From positions 142,273-206,272 of the forward strand of contig JAQTOU010000001.1 in assembly GCA_028713125.1 (NCBI GenBank): a stretch of DNA of 64,000 bases. Reading direction: 5' to 3'. This document shows positions 56,901 through 64,000 of the stretch, piece after piece; positions within the stretch are counted from its first letter, which is position 1, and every line of letters starts with the position of its first letter. The notes beneath the pieces are model-generated. The model was not told the DNA's origin. It worked only from the letters and a program-made list of their open reading frames with translations, and did no database searches. The DNA is from Elusimicrobiales bacterium. Lineage in GTDB: Bacteria; Elusimicrobiota; Elusimicrobia; Elusimicrobiales; UBA9959. The translations under genes and the position numbers were made by a program.

Positions 56901-57956
56901 TTACTGCAGCTCGGCGTCCAGGTCGTAGGAGGAAGTGCGGTTCACTTTCACCGGGCGCTTCGAATTCTTCATGAGGAGCTGCGACAGGTCCGCCGCGCCG
57001 CCCTTGTGCATGCCGACGTCTATCGTCGCCACGCCGCCGCTGTAGCCGCGCACCCACGAGGCGCGGACCGCGGGGATATTGCGCAGCAGCTTGGTAAATT
57101 CGCTCAAGTCGTTCATGGTCGCCACATTGGCCAGGTTCAACCTGACTATCGATTTTTCCCTGAGCGCCTTGAGGATCCTTTCCTTGAAAGGGTCCGCGGC
57201 TTTCTTTGCGGCGTTAATAATAGAGGCGCGGGCGGCGGCCGTGTCGTTGAGGTCGATGCCGCCGGCAGACTCCTGCGCCGAGGCCAGCGTTTCCAGCGAG
57301 CCCTGTTTGACGGCCGAGACGGAAATACCCGCGCGATAGGAGACGAAGCCTCCCAGCCCCTCCCTGGTATTGAACGAGGTCTGCGCCTCGCCCGTGATCA
57401 GGATATCGGCTTTGTCCTTCTCGCCGGTTATAAACCCGGCTTCGGAGAACCTGTTCTTAAGCTCCAGCTCGGCGTATCTGGTCTGCTGCGGCTTGGAGTC
57501 GGCGGATTCTTTTATATCGAAGCCGATAACGGGATTCCCCAGCTTCTGCGGCTCGGTTTCCAGGTTGCGCAGCTTGGCGGCCAGGTCTTCCTTGCGCACG
57601 TGGGCGCGGATGCGGGTCTTGAAGAATTCCCCGTCCCGCCATTCCTTCAGGGTCTCGTACTTCTCGATATAGCCTTCGCTCTGGGAGGTGATGCTTTCGT
57701 CGATAAGGATGGATTTGGAGACGAGCGCGTCCTGGGAGACATAAACGCCTACCACCAGGCCCAGCGCGTTCTTCATCGCCTCGCCCTGGGAGGTCTTGCG
57801 CGCTCCCTCTACGTCGCCGTTGACTATCGGCGCCATGCCCTCGGCTTCAACCACTTCGGTTTCGTAGGCCGGGTTCAGGGCGCTCTTACGGGTTCCAGAG
57901 CAGCCCGCGGCGGCGAAGAGCGCCGCCGCAAGCACCAGTGAAAGGCTTTTCATCAT
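56901..57956 (-). CDS. Lipoprotein with FlgT-N-like domain
   Basis: A 351-residue lipoprotein. The signal peptide ends in a lipobox (LFAAAGCSG, Cys19). A FlgT N-terminal-like region follows (about 47-125; GDVEGARKTSQGEAMKNALGLVVGVYVSQ, GYIEKYETLKEWRDGEFFKTRIRAHVRKEDL). The middle (about 135-245) has DILITGEAQTSFN and resembles the CsgG/TolB-like accessory regions of FlgT. The C-terminal part (about 255-345) has a repeat like VRLNLANVATMNDLSEFTKLLRNIPAVRASWVRGYSGGVATIDV. The protein probably sits on the outer-membrane inner leaflet. No flagellar genes are in the window, so a flagellar role is not implied. It lies 12 bases after the LPP20-like gene. Confidence 0.8.
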   Translation of the reverse strand: MMKSLSLVLAAALFAAAGCSGTRKSALNPAYETEVVEAEGMAPIVNGDVEGARKTSQGEAMKNALGLVVGVYVSQDALVSKSILIDESITSQSEGYIEKYETLKEWRDGEFFKTRIRAHVRKEDLAAKLRNLETEPQKLGNPVIGFDIKESADSKPQQTRYAELELKNRFSEAGFITGEKDKADILITGEAQTSFNTREGLGGFVSYRAGISVSAVKQGSLETLASAQESAGGIDLNDTAAARASIINAAKKAADPFKERILKALREKSIVRLNLANVATMNDLSEFTKLLRNIPAVRASWVRGYSGGVATIDVGMHKGGAADLSQLLMKNSKRPVKVNRTSSYDLDAELQ

Positions 57957-57968
57957 TTGTCGCCGGGC

Positions 57969-58418
57969 CTATTCCGCGATCTTCAGGCCGGCTTCCTTAA
58001 GGACTTTTTTTGGCAGCCGGAGGACCACCACGCAGCCGTCGTCGGAAGTCCATTCAGTGCGCACTACCTGCGCGCCTTTAATGACCGCGTTGATCTTCGT
58101 CGCCAGGACCGAGTCGGTTTCGATAGCTTTCTCCACGGTCACGCCGCCCTCGAGGCTGACGCCCTTCACGAAGGAGAGCATATTGTACTGCCCGTTAACG
58201 ATGGCGGCGTTGCGGGAAGTGGCCATGCGCTGGGTTTTGTTCTCCAGGGTCTGGTCGGCGGCGCCCATGCCGCGCGCGAAAACGTAATTCTTGGTCACGC
58301 CTTCCTCCACCCATTCCCGCTCTATTTCGCCCTTATTAGAGACGGTGCTTTTGTCCGGGGACGAGGAACAGCCCGCGGCCAGCAGCGCAGCAACCGCGAT
58401 AAAAAGTGCCTTTTTCAT
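57969..58418 (-). CDS. LPP20-like lipoprotein
   Basis: A 149-residue lipoprotein with lipobox LLAAGCSSS (Cys17). The mature part matches the LPP20 family style: YVFARGMGAADQTLENKTQRMATSRNAAIVNGQYNMLSFVKGVSLEGGV, then a beta strand region ending VVVLRLPKKVL. LPP20 and FlgT-N domains are related, so the two adjacent lipoproteins may share ancestry and act together. AAGGAGG precedes the ATG. No known partner beyond its neighbour. Confidence 0.8.
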   Translation of the reverse strand: MKKALFIAVAALLAAGCSSSPDKSTVSNKGEIEREWVEEGVTKNYVFARGMGAADQTLENKTQRMATSRNAAIVNGQYNMLSFVKGVSLEGGVTVEKAIETDSVLATKINAVIKGAQVVRTEWTSDDGCVVVLRLPKKVLKEAGLKIAE

Positions 58419-58551
58419 TGTAAACCCTCCTTATAGAACTATCCTTGAATTGTATAAACAATACCCCGCAGTGTCAATTTGCGTTTCGCCGGCAAATACC
58501 GGGCCATAAGCGGGAGAAAATCCGCCTATGGCTTAAAGCCGGAGCCTGTTC

Positions 58552-59772
58552 TTAGTAGATCCAGAAGAAGTCGGAATCTTTTTTCTTTTCGGGCGCGCCC
58601 TTGGCGGGCTTCCGCTCCTGCCTGGCGGGCTTCTGCTCCTGCACGGAGGGCTTTTTGACGGCGTCGTCCTGGCCGGCTTTCCGTGTTTCAGGATCCTTGA
58701 AATTCATCTTCTTCTTGTATTCGCCGATGGTTACGCCGCTGAACCTGTAGGAGAAAGCCAGCTGCTTGGCATTGTAAACCTCGTTGCCCATAGCGCTGGA
58801 GAAGTCCAGCGACATGTCATTGTAGTGCAGCCCCAGGCCCATGGTCATGCCCTTATTGTCCTCGGCCGCCTTATAGCCCAGGCGCAGGTTGAAAACCTTC
58901 TCAAAGTGATACTCGAGCCCGAAGCGCAGGCTTTTCTCCCCCTCGGCCATGTAGAAGTCCCCCTCCGTGGCCAGCAGGATGGACTGGTCCATTACCGTGG
59001 GCTTTTCCCAGGAAGCGCCCACCCGCAGGATTGAGGGAAGTTTCGTCTGCTCGGTGCCGTATTTCAGCCCGGAGCCGTAATTCGATATGGAAGCCCCCAG
59101 GGAAAGTCCGAGGTTCGGCTCCAGCATAAGCCAGCCCCCGTCGAAGGCGAAGGCGGTAGCGGAATAATGCTCGAGCATCGTGGATTTGAGATACTTCAGG
59201 TTCAAGCCCAGATATTGTTCTATCTTGGCGTTATAGCCTTCCAGGTTTACCTCTCCGGAGTAGACTTTCTCTCCGTAGCCGAAAGTGAGCGCCACGTCCT
59301 TCTGCGCGTCGTACGATTTGGAGGTCGTGTTGAACTCCCCGATATGGGCCGGGGCCGTGTTCGGGATCCGCTGCCGGTAACTGAAGGAGCCCGCGTCGGA
59401 AAGCATAAGGGAGATCCCGAAACCGGGCTTGGCCAGCCCGCCGAGCCCGATAAAAGGCAGGGGCAGGCCGAAAGAGATATTGTTCATCGAAGAATCGTCG
59501 AACCCCGACTGGTGCAGGACGGCAGAGGCCTCCGGGATATAGAGCTGCCCCAGGCCGGCCGGGTTGTAGGACATCGTATAGATGTCGTCGGCCACGGCGA
59601 CGAAGGCTCCGCCCATGCCGGCGGCGCGCGGGCTCATGTCGCTTTTAAGGACCTGCATGCCCGCGGAACCGGGCCCGCCCGCGGACGCGGGGACGCCGAC
59701 GCCGAGAATGGCGGCCGTGATGAAAAGCGCCGTGACAGCGCCGCCTCCCTTAATGTGTTTTCTGGTGTTCAT
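58552..59772 (-). CDS. PorV/PorQ-family outer-membrane beta-barrel protein
   Basis: A 406-residue exported protein. After a signal peptide (ALFITAAILGVGVPASA) it has the PorV start GMQVLKSDMSPRAAGMGGAFVAVADDIYTMSYNPAGLGQL. A FadL/UPF0164-like barrel follows, with alternating strands up to about residue 345. The tail (about 350-406) is a Lys/Pro/Gln-rich region (QEQKPARQERKPAKGAP) ending DFFWIY. PorV proteins in Bacteroidota deliver substrates of the type IX secretion system, but members occur widely without it. It lies 13 bases after the FlgD-like-tailed protease gene, so it could be its export or anchoring partner; this is inference. Confidence 0.85.
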   Translation of the reverse strand: MNTRKHIKGGGAVTALFITAAILGVGVPASAGGPGSAGMQVLKSDMSPRAAGMGGAFVAVADDIYTMSYNPAGLGQLYIPEASAVLHQSGFDDSSMNNISFGLPLPFIGLGGLAKPGFGISLMLSDAGSFSYRQRIPNTAPAHIGEFNTTSKSYDAQKDVALTFGYGEKVYSGEVNLEGYNAKIEQYLGLNLKYLKSTMLEHYSATAFAFDGGWLMLEPNLGLSLGASISNYGSGLKYGTEQTKLPSILRVGASWEKPTVMDQSILLATEGDFYMAEGEKSLRFGLEYHFEKVFNLRLGYKAAEDNKGMTMGLGLHYNDMSLDFSSAMGNEVYNAKQLAFSYRFSGVTIGEYKKKMNFKDPETRKAGQDDAVKKPSVQEQKPARQERKPAKGAPEKKKDSDFFWIY

Positions 59773-59785
59773 AGTAGCCGCCGGT

Positions 59786-62700
59786 TCATCTGATCACCGC
59801 TACTTTCACTATTTTATCCACTCCGGGCCCTTTTACCTTAACAAAATATATTCCGCTGGCCACCTTTCCATTAACGGAATTACGCCCGTCCCACGACTCT
59901 TCGCCTGAACAGGTGGTTCCGCAGTTAGGGACGGAGGGAATGGTCTTTACAAGCGTGCCGGTCTGCGTATAGATCTTGATCGTAACGGCGCCCGCCGAGC
60001 CGGCCACATAATGGATTATCGCCTTATCGTGGAACCCGGAGCCTATTATATTGTTATAAGCCACGGTGGTATCGGAACCGCCGGCGGAAAGATTGATGGG
60101 GTTGGAGACGCCGAGAGAAAGGACCTGCCCCAGGTGGTTCCGGCCGAAGATCTCGAGGTACACCGTGCCGGTCCAGGGATACGCCTGGGCATAGCCCGGC
60201 AGCAAGTGGACGCGGCCGGACAGGAGAGGCCTGCCCAGGGCATCGGAGTTATTGTAGTTGAGGGAATTAGCCACTTTCTGCATGTAGGCGCCAGTAAGGT
60301 CCGTGCGGGTCTTCGTAAGCGGCTCGAATTTATAGTCCCGCAACTGGGCGTACTCGAAAAGGAGCTCCGCTCCACCGGGGGTATCGATGACGGTAGCCGA
60401 AGACAGCGAGCCCGCCATAGGGAACTTAGTATAAGGCACGTCGAAAGCGATCTCGTCGTTGTCAAAAAGAGCGGCCGTGAAGCGCGCGCTGGCGGTGCCC
60501 TGCGGAGCGTGGGACAGCGTAAGAGTGTAAGGCAGCGGGGAATTAACTTCGGAGTTGCCGTAATACTGGTTCGGCGCGCCCGCCACGACCAGATAATAGC
60601 GGTCCCCGACCGGGACAGTGTAATTAAGGATGACGGAAGGCGCGAGCGTCTTGCACTGGCCGGAGTCGGGGCAGTAATCCGAGCCGCTGCCGTAGATGTC
60701 CGGAACGGCGATCACCCCGTTGCCTGCCGGGTCGAGCGCGAGACCGCGGTTAGAATCGAAAAGGAACATCGCGTAGGCGAAATAAACGCCTTCCTGGCCC
60801 GTTATCCCGGGGAGGTCGAGCTTCGCCGTGAAATTCCCGGCGGAGAGAGGCAGGGAATAATAGTCCACGTCGCCCACCGGGGAAATTGTGGCGGAGAGGG
60901 CGGTAAAGCTGCTCACGTCGGTGGCGCATTCCGGCCCGTTATTGTTCTTGCACAGGCCGGAGGAGGCGGCGATATCGTAGGAGTCCTCGCCCCTGGCCAC
61001 GCCTATCCCCTGGAAGTCGAAAGCGGCGCCGATATTTGCCACCGCCGCGGCGTCGCACTGTCCCCAGTTGAGGTCGAACTGGGCGCAGGCGTCCAGCATC
61101 GCCTCGTAAAAGTTGCTGAAGTTGTCCGGGAAATAGAACAGCGCGGCGTAAGTCAGCACGTCCGCCTTGGACTGGCCGCTGAAAGTCCCGGCCGTGAAAG
61201 TGCCGAGATAATTAGAACCGGAGGGATTTCCCAGCCTGTAGAGCGCCTGTGAAAGTATCAGGCTGTCGTCGTGAACCTCGCCGTACCAGCTGTAAAGAGG
61301 ATCGGCGTCGCTGACTGGCATCTTCCTGAGTCCGGTCGGGCTGCCGGAGGCGGAGATGTCGCGCGCGGCGCCTTCGCCGGCGCCGACGAAATTGCCAAGG
61401 GTCTTCTGGGCCGTATAGCCTTCGCGCCAGAAGGAAGCCATCGCCAGGTAATCGGCTACGGCCTCGCTCAGCGCGCCGAATTCGCCTAAATTTATTATGG
61501 GGTAGATCCGCGCCATCACCAGGTGCATATACTCGTGCCGCACGATCGTCCCGTCGAGGGCGAAGGAGCGGTATATATTATGGTTATCCATCTGGCCGTC
61601 GCCTATCACGATATAATCTTTTTCAAGGTCATAATAAGCGTTGAGCATCCCGTGGCAGGAGACGCTGCAGGTGGTCATCGAGTCCGGGTCGCCGGAGGCG
61701 TGGACCATCACCGCTACCTGCTTGGTGAGGTCCGCGGCGACCCCGCCGGAAGTCTTGATATTAATAGGGTCGAAAAAGCGGCGAGCCTTGTTCAGGTGGT
61801 AGAAAGCGTTGACCTCGGACAGCGCGTTGGCGTCGCCGAGGGCGCGGTCCATATAGACCCCGGTGGGGGCGGTCGACCAGGCTATCGGGACGGAAGCCGT
61901 GGACCAGATCACATTGCCCGGGTTGACGCTTGCCGTGGGGGCGGTCGTAAGAACAAGGTAGTAGGACTTGTCGATATTGAAGCCGTAGGCATTTCCGACG
62001 GAGTCCGCCTCAAGGGTGACCCCGAAGGAAGGCTTTTCAACGGCGGCGCCGAAGAACGGAGAGGTCCGGGTACCGATATAGGCGCCCATGACGGCGTCCC
62101 CGTCCTTTATATAAACTTGGTCCGCGTCGTTGACATTGCCGTTATTGTCCAATTCGCCCGCATGGAAATCGGTGAACCTTGGCATGGCCTTGGCGAAAGT
62201 ATAATTTTTCGCCGACCAGGTATCCGGTACCGTGATGCTATAAGGATAAGCCTGGGTATAGGAAAAAGAAGGGGAATTGGAATAGGGATGGGGTGTCTGT
62301 ACCACGGTGGTAGCCTGGTTCCATACGCCGCCGCCATTGTCGTAATGGGCGCTGGCGTTCCTGAAATTGGTTACCGCGAAATAAGGACCCTTGAGAGAGG
62401 AATACATTTTCCCGGACTTTTGCGCGCAATAATCGCCCGAGGCGTTGGTGACGGTCATGCTGGAATAGTCCCGGACCCAGACATACTGGTCGCGCAGAGA
62501 AACTTTTGCCGGCTGCACCCACAGGTCCTCTGTTTTTGTTACGCTCAGGCCGTCATAAACGGGCAGCGGGGAAATTGCGTAGACCGTGCCTGAAGATGTC
62601 CCGTACGTAGTGTAGGCATTATTGTCACAGTAGCGGCGCAGATCGTCGTATTTAAGGAGAACGGCCCCGTCCGCGGCGTTTATATAATAGACCCAGAGGC

Positions 62701-63364
62701 CGTTGCCGCGGCCGCGCAGTTTCCAGGCCAATTTAAGAGCGCCGTCGTTCTCGTCGGGATAGATGACCAGCTCGGCCCTGGTAACGCTTAGCTGGCGGCC
62801 CAGGTCCGCGGCGGCGGCCTGGACGGCGGCCTCGGCGGTAATGGAGGGAGTGGTGTTTAAAGATATTTCGGGTTCGAACTTGCCCTGGTAGCCGGACACC
62901 TGCCCGTTCGCGGCCACGTGCACGCGGGCATAAGAAAATTCTACCGGGATGCCATCCTTGTACTGCTGGTACTGGAGATGTGTGATTCCTGCGAACTCTT
63001 TATTAAGGACCAGGCGCAGCGCTGAAGGCTCTACTTTAAGGAAAGCTTTGTTTTCTTCCAGAAAAGCGGCGGCGGCTTGCTCAGGGGTTCCGGGGTAGCG
63101 CGCAGTGCGCCCGCCGGTCAAAGCCTCGGGGAGGGCCGTGCGGGGATTATAGCGGACGTTCCAGCCTTTGCCCTGCTTCCTGGAAAATTCGCGGAAGGCC
63201 TCGCGCGCCGCCAGGGCGGGCGTCTTGCGGACCTGGCGCATCGAATCCGCCAGCGGGGAAGGGCGGCGGGCGCCGGCTTTAGGGGCCGCCAACAACTCCC
63301 CCGCCCAGGAGGAAAGCAGCAGCGCGGCGGATAAAAGGATATATTTCCTGTTCATAATTATCAT
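59786..63364 (-). CDS. Large secreted thermolysin-like (M4-type) metalloprotease with FlgD-like C-terminal domain
   Basis: A 1192-residue secreted protease. The signal peptide (residues 5-26) is followed by a pro-region with FTP and PepSY-like features (about 80-230; AAAAFLEENKAFLKVEPSALRLVL, GITHLQYQQYKDGIPVEFSYARVHV). A gluzincin catalytic domain has zinc motif HEYMH (His610-His614) and Glu634 in GALSEAVADYLA, 20 residues on as in thermolysin. A HDDSLILSQALYRLG segment matches the thermolysin His231 region. A pre-peptidase-like beta domain follows around 800-920. The last 85 residues are an FlgD Ig-like/sorting domain (AVTIKIYTQTGTLVKTI, SGIYFVKVKGPGVDK). The start overlaps the HEAT gene stop (ATGA). 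All catalytic residues appear present. Confidence 0.9.
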   Translation of the reverse strand: MIIMNRKYILLSAALLLSSWAGELLAAPKAGARRPSPLADSMRQVRKTPALAAREAFREFSRKQGKGWNVRYNPRTALPEALTGGRTARYPGTPEQAAAAFLEENKAFLKVEPSALRLVLNKEFAGITHLQYQQYKDGIPVEFSYARVHVAANGQVSGYQGKFEPEISLNTTPSITAEAAVQAAAADLGRQLSVTRAELVIYPDENDGALKLAWKLRGRGNGLWVYYINAADGAVLLKYDDLRRYCDNNAYTTYGTSSGTVYAISPLPVYDGLSVTKTEDLWVQPAKVSLRDQYVWVRDYSSMTVTNASGDYCAQKSGKMYSSLKGPYFAVTNFRNASAHYDNGGGVWNQATTVVQTPHPYSNSPSFSYTQAYPYSITVPDTWSAKNYTFAKAMPRFTDFHAGELDNNGNVNDADQVYIKDGDAVMGAYIGTRTSPFFGAAVEKPSFGVTLEADSVGNAYGFNIDKSYYLVLTTAPTASVNPGNVIWSTASVPIAWSTAPTGVYMDRALGDANALSEVNAFYHLNKARRFFDPINIKTSGGVAADLTKQVAVMVHASGDPDSMTTCSVSCHGMLNAYYDLEKDYIVIGDGQMDNHNIYRSFALDGTIVRHEYMHLVMARIYPIINLGEFGALSEAVADYLAMASFWREGYTAQKTLGNFVGAGEGAARDISASGSPTGLRKMPVSDADPLYSWYGEVHDDSLILSQALYRLGNPSGSNYLGTFTAGTFSGQSKADVLTYAALFYFPDNFSNFYEAMLDACAQFDLNWGQCDAAAVANIGAAFDFQGIGVARGEDSYDIAASSGLCKNNNGPECATDVSSFTALSATISPVGDVDYYSLPLSAGNFTAKLDLPGITGQEGVYFAYAMFLFDSNRGLALDPAGNGVIAVPDIYGSGSDYCPDSGQCKTLAPSVILNYTVPVGDRYYLVVAGAPNQYYGNSEVNSPLPYTLTLSHAPQGTASARFTAALFDNDEIAFDVPYTKFPMAGSLSSATVIDTPGGAELLFEYAQLRDYKFEPLTKTRTDLTGAYMQKVANSLNYNNSDALGRPLLSGRVHLLPGYAQAYPWTGTVYLEIFGRNHLGQVLSLGVSNPINLSAGGSDTTVAYNNIIGSGFHDKAIIHYVAGSAGAVTIKIYTQTGTLVKTIPSVPNCGTTCSGEESWDGRNSVNGKVASGIYFVKVKGPGVDKIVKVAVIR

Positions 63365-64000
63365 TTCTTGGCAGCTCTTTTAAGCGTCTGCAGGGCGCCT
63401 GCCAGCTTTACGCCGGTGTCCGGGTCTTCCAAAGCCTGGGCCAGCAGCGGCAGGGCCTCGGCATCGCTGAAAGCGGCCGCCACTTCCACCGCCTCAAGCC
63501 GTATTTCAGGGGTGGCCGCGCTCATCGCGTCCTGGGCGACCTTCAGGTCAGCCGGGACGCCGGAAAGTATCAGCCCCCTCTGCACGGTAATTTTCGTCCT
63601 TATATCGGAAGCCCCCGCGGCGAGGGCGGCCAGTTTCTCTTTTACCCCGGCGCTCTTGATCCCGCAGAGCGCGGAAACGGCCTTGTATTTTATGGTCGGG
63701 TTCTGGTCGTCCGCAAGCTGGATGAGCACTTCCGCGGCCTCATCCTTTGAAGGCGAGCACTTAAGCGCGTCCAGCGCGGCCATACGCACCCTTACGGATT
63801 TCTCCGCGGAAAGCAATTTGGCCAGGGGCCCGGCCGCGGCCCCGCTGCAGATCTTCGACAGGCCGCTCGCTCCTTCGTAGCGGATCGCCTCGTCCTCGGC
63901 TCCCAGGGCCTCTATGAACTGTGAGAGCTCCTCGCCGTGCCCGAGGCGGGCCAGCTCCCTGGCGGCGGCGTCGCGCACGGGCCCGTAATTGTCGTTCTTA
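63361..64000 (-). CDS. HEAT-repeat protein, C-terminal part (5' end outside window)
   Basis: At least 212 residues of tandem HEAT/PBS-lyase-type repeats (for example VRDAAARELARLG, VRMAALDALK, IKYKAVSALCGI, IRLEAVEVAAAF). The reading frame stays open to the window edge (KNDNYGPVRDAA), and that edge sequence continues the repeat pattern. The real start is therefore probably beyond the window and not at the internal GTG 63978. HEAT arrays are protein-binding scaffolds. It overlaps the protease gene by ATGA, suggesting a linked role, but no specific function is recognised. Confidence 0.8.
   Translation of the reverse strand, partial: KNDNYGPVRDAAARELARLGHGEELSQFIEALGAEDEAIRYEGASGLSKICSGAAAGPLAKLLSAEKSVRVRMAALDALKCSPSKDEAAEVLIQLADDQNPTIKYKAVSALCGIKSAGVKEKLAALAAGASDIRTKITVQRGLILSGVPADLKVAQDAMSAATPEIRLEAVEVAAAFSDAEALPLLAQALEDPDTGVKLAGALQTLKRAAKK

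Noticed and set aside
1-64000. CRISPR arrays, rRNA genes, prophage or insertion sequences
   Set aside because: Looked for direct-repeat arrays, conserved rRNA segments, integrase and transposase motifs; none seen.

Overview
The window reads as chromosome of an anaerobic, didermal bacterium with GC-rich coding DNA. Supporting features are pyruvate:ferredoxin oxidoreductase, a bacterial HdrABC-MvhADG electron-bifurcating set, fused NuoE/NuoF and NuoG/GltD-type proteins, a periplasmic multiheme cytochrome, TolC and RND efflux proteins, PorV-like outer-membrane proteins and lipoproteins. This mix resembles genomes described for Elusimicrobiota, but no 16S rRNA or ribosomal-protein marker is present, so the phylum is an inference. 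No prophage, insertion sequence or CRISPR array was seen.

Layout. 0-2.6 kb: the start of a secreted M28 peptidase (apparently leaderless), tRNA-Asn, a PAS protein, a small membrane protein and a CbpA-type co-chaperone. 2.7-9.0 kb: two tandem secreted paralogues of unknown function, PFOR (nifJ) and nucleoside diphosphate kinase. 9.0-17.4 kb: a same-strand redox cluster with a heme-binding sensor kinase, a receiver/GcvH-like protein, a HybA-like Tat ferredoxin, a HybB/NrfD-like quinone subunit, a 13-heme cytochrome c, a second membrane-anchored receiver/GcvH-like protein and an NrfJ/OB-like periplasmic protein. 17.4-19.9 kb: a VQLG-repeat protein, a half-size EamA transporter and an aldehyde dehydrogenase. 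19.9-26.9 kb: hdrC-hdrB-hdrA-mvhD-mvhG-mvhA plus a hydrogenase maturation protease. 27.1-33.9 kb: YceI, then a two-gene NAD(P)H/ferredoxin oxidoreductase built from fused subunits. 33.9-37.4 kb: a DUF4105 protein, NfeD and a stomatin-like protein. 37.4-37.9 kb: a non-coding region rich in inverted repeats. 37.9-49.1 kb: aminotransferase, RND pump, TolC, an M20-like pseudo-peptidase, PepT, DUF47, a BaiN-like flavoprotein and class II aldolase. 49.2-56.8 kb: a transketolase-like enzyme, a PPC protein, Era, an AmrS radical SAM enzyme, a lipid kinase and a FecR-domain protein. 56.9-64 kb: FlgT-N/LPP20-like lipoproteins, a PorV-like protein, a large thermolysin-like protease and a HEAT-repeat protein cut by the window edge.

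How it fits together. PFOR makes reduced ferredoxin. The Hdr-Mvh complex and the NuoEF/NuoG-GltD pair can exchange electrons among H2, ferredoxin, NAD(H), NADP(H) and a disulfide-like acceptor. The HybAB/cytochrome cluster would link the quinone pool to periplasmic or extracellular acceptors. It appears to be watched by its own heme-containing kinase, whose likely outputs are receiver proteins with GcvH-like domains and no DNA-binding domain. That cluster, and the fused NuoEF/NuoG-GltD pair with a molybdenum site lacking its Cys/Sec ligand, are the best candidates for undescribed biology.
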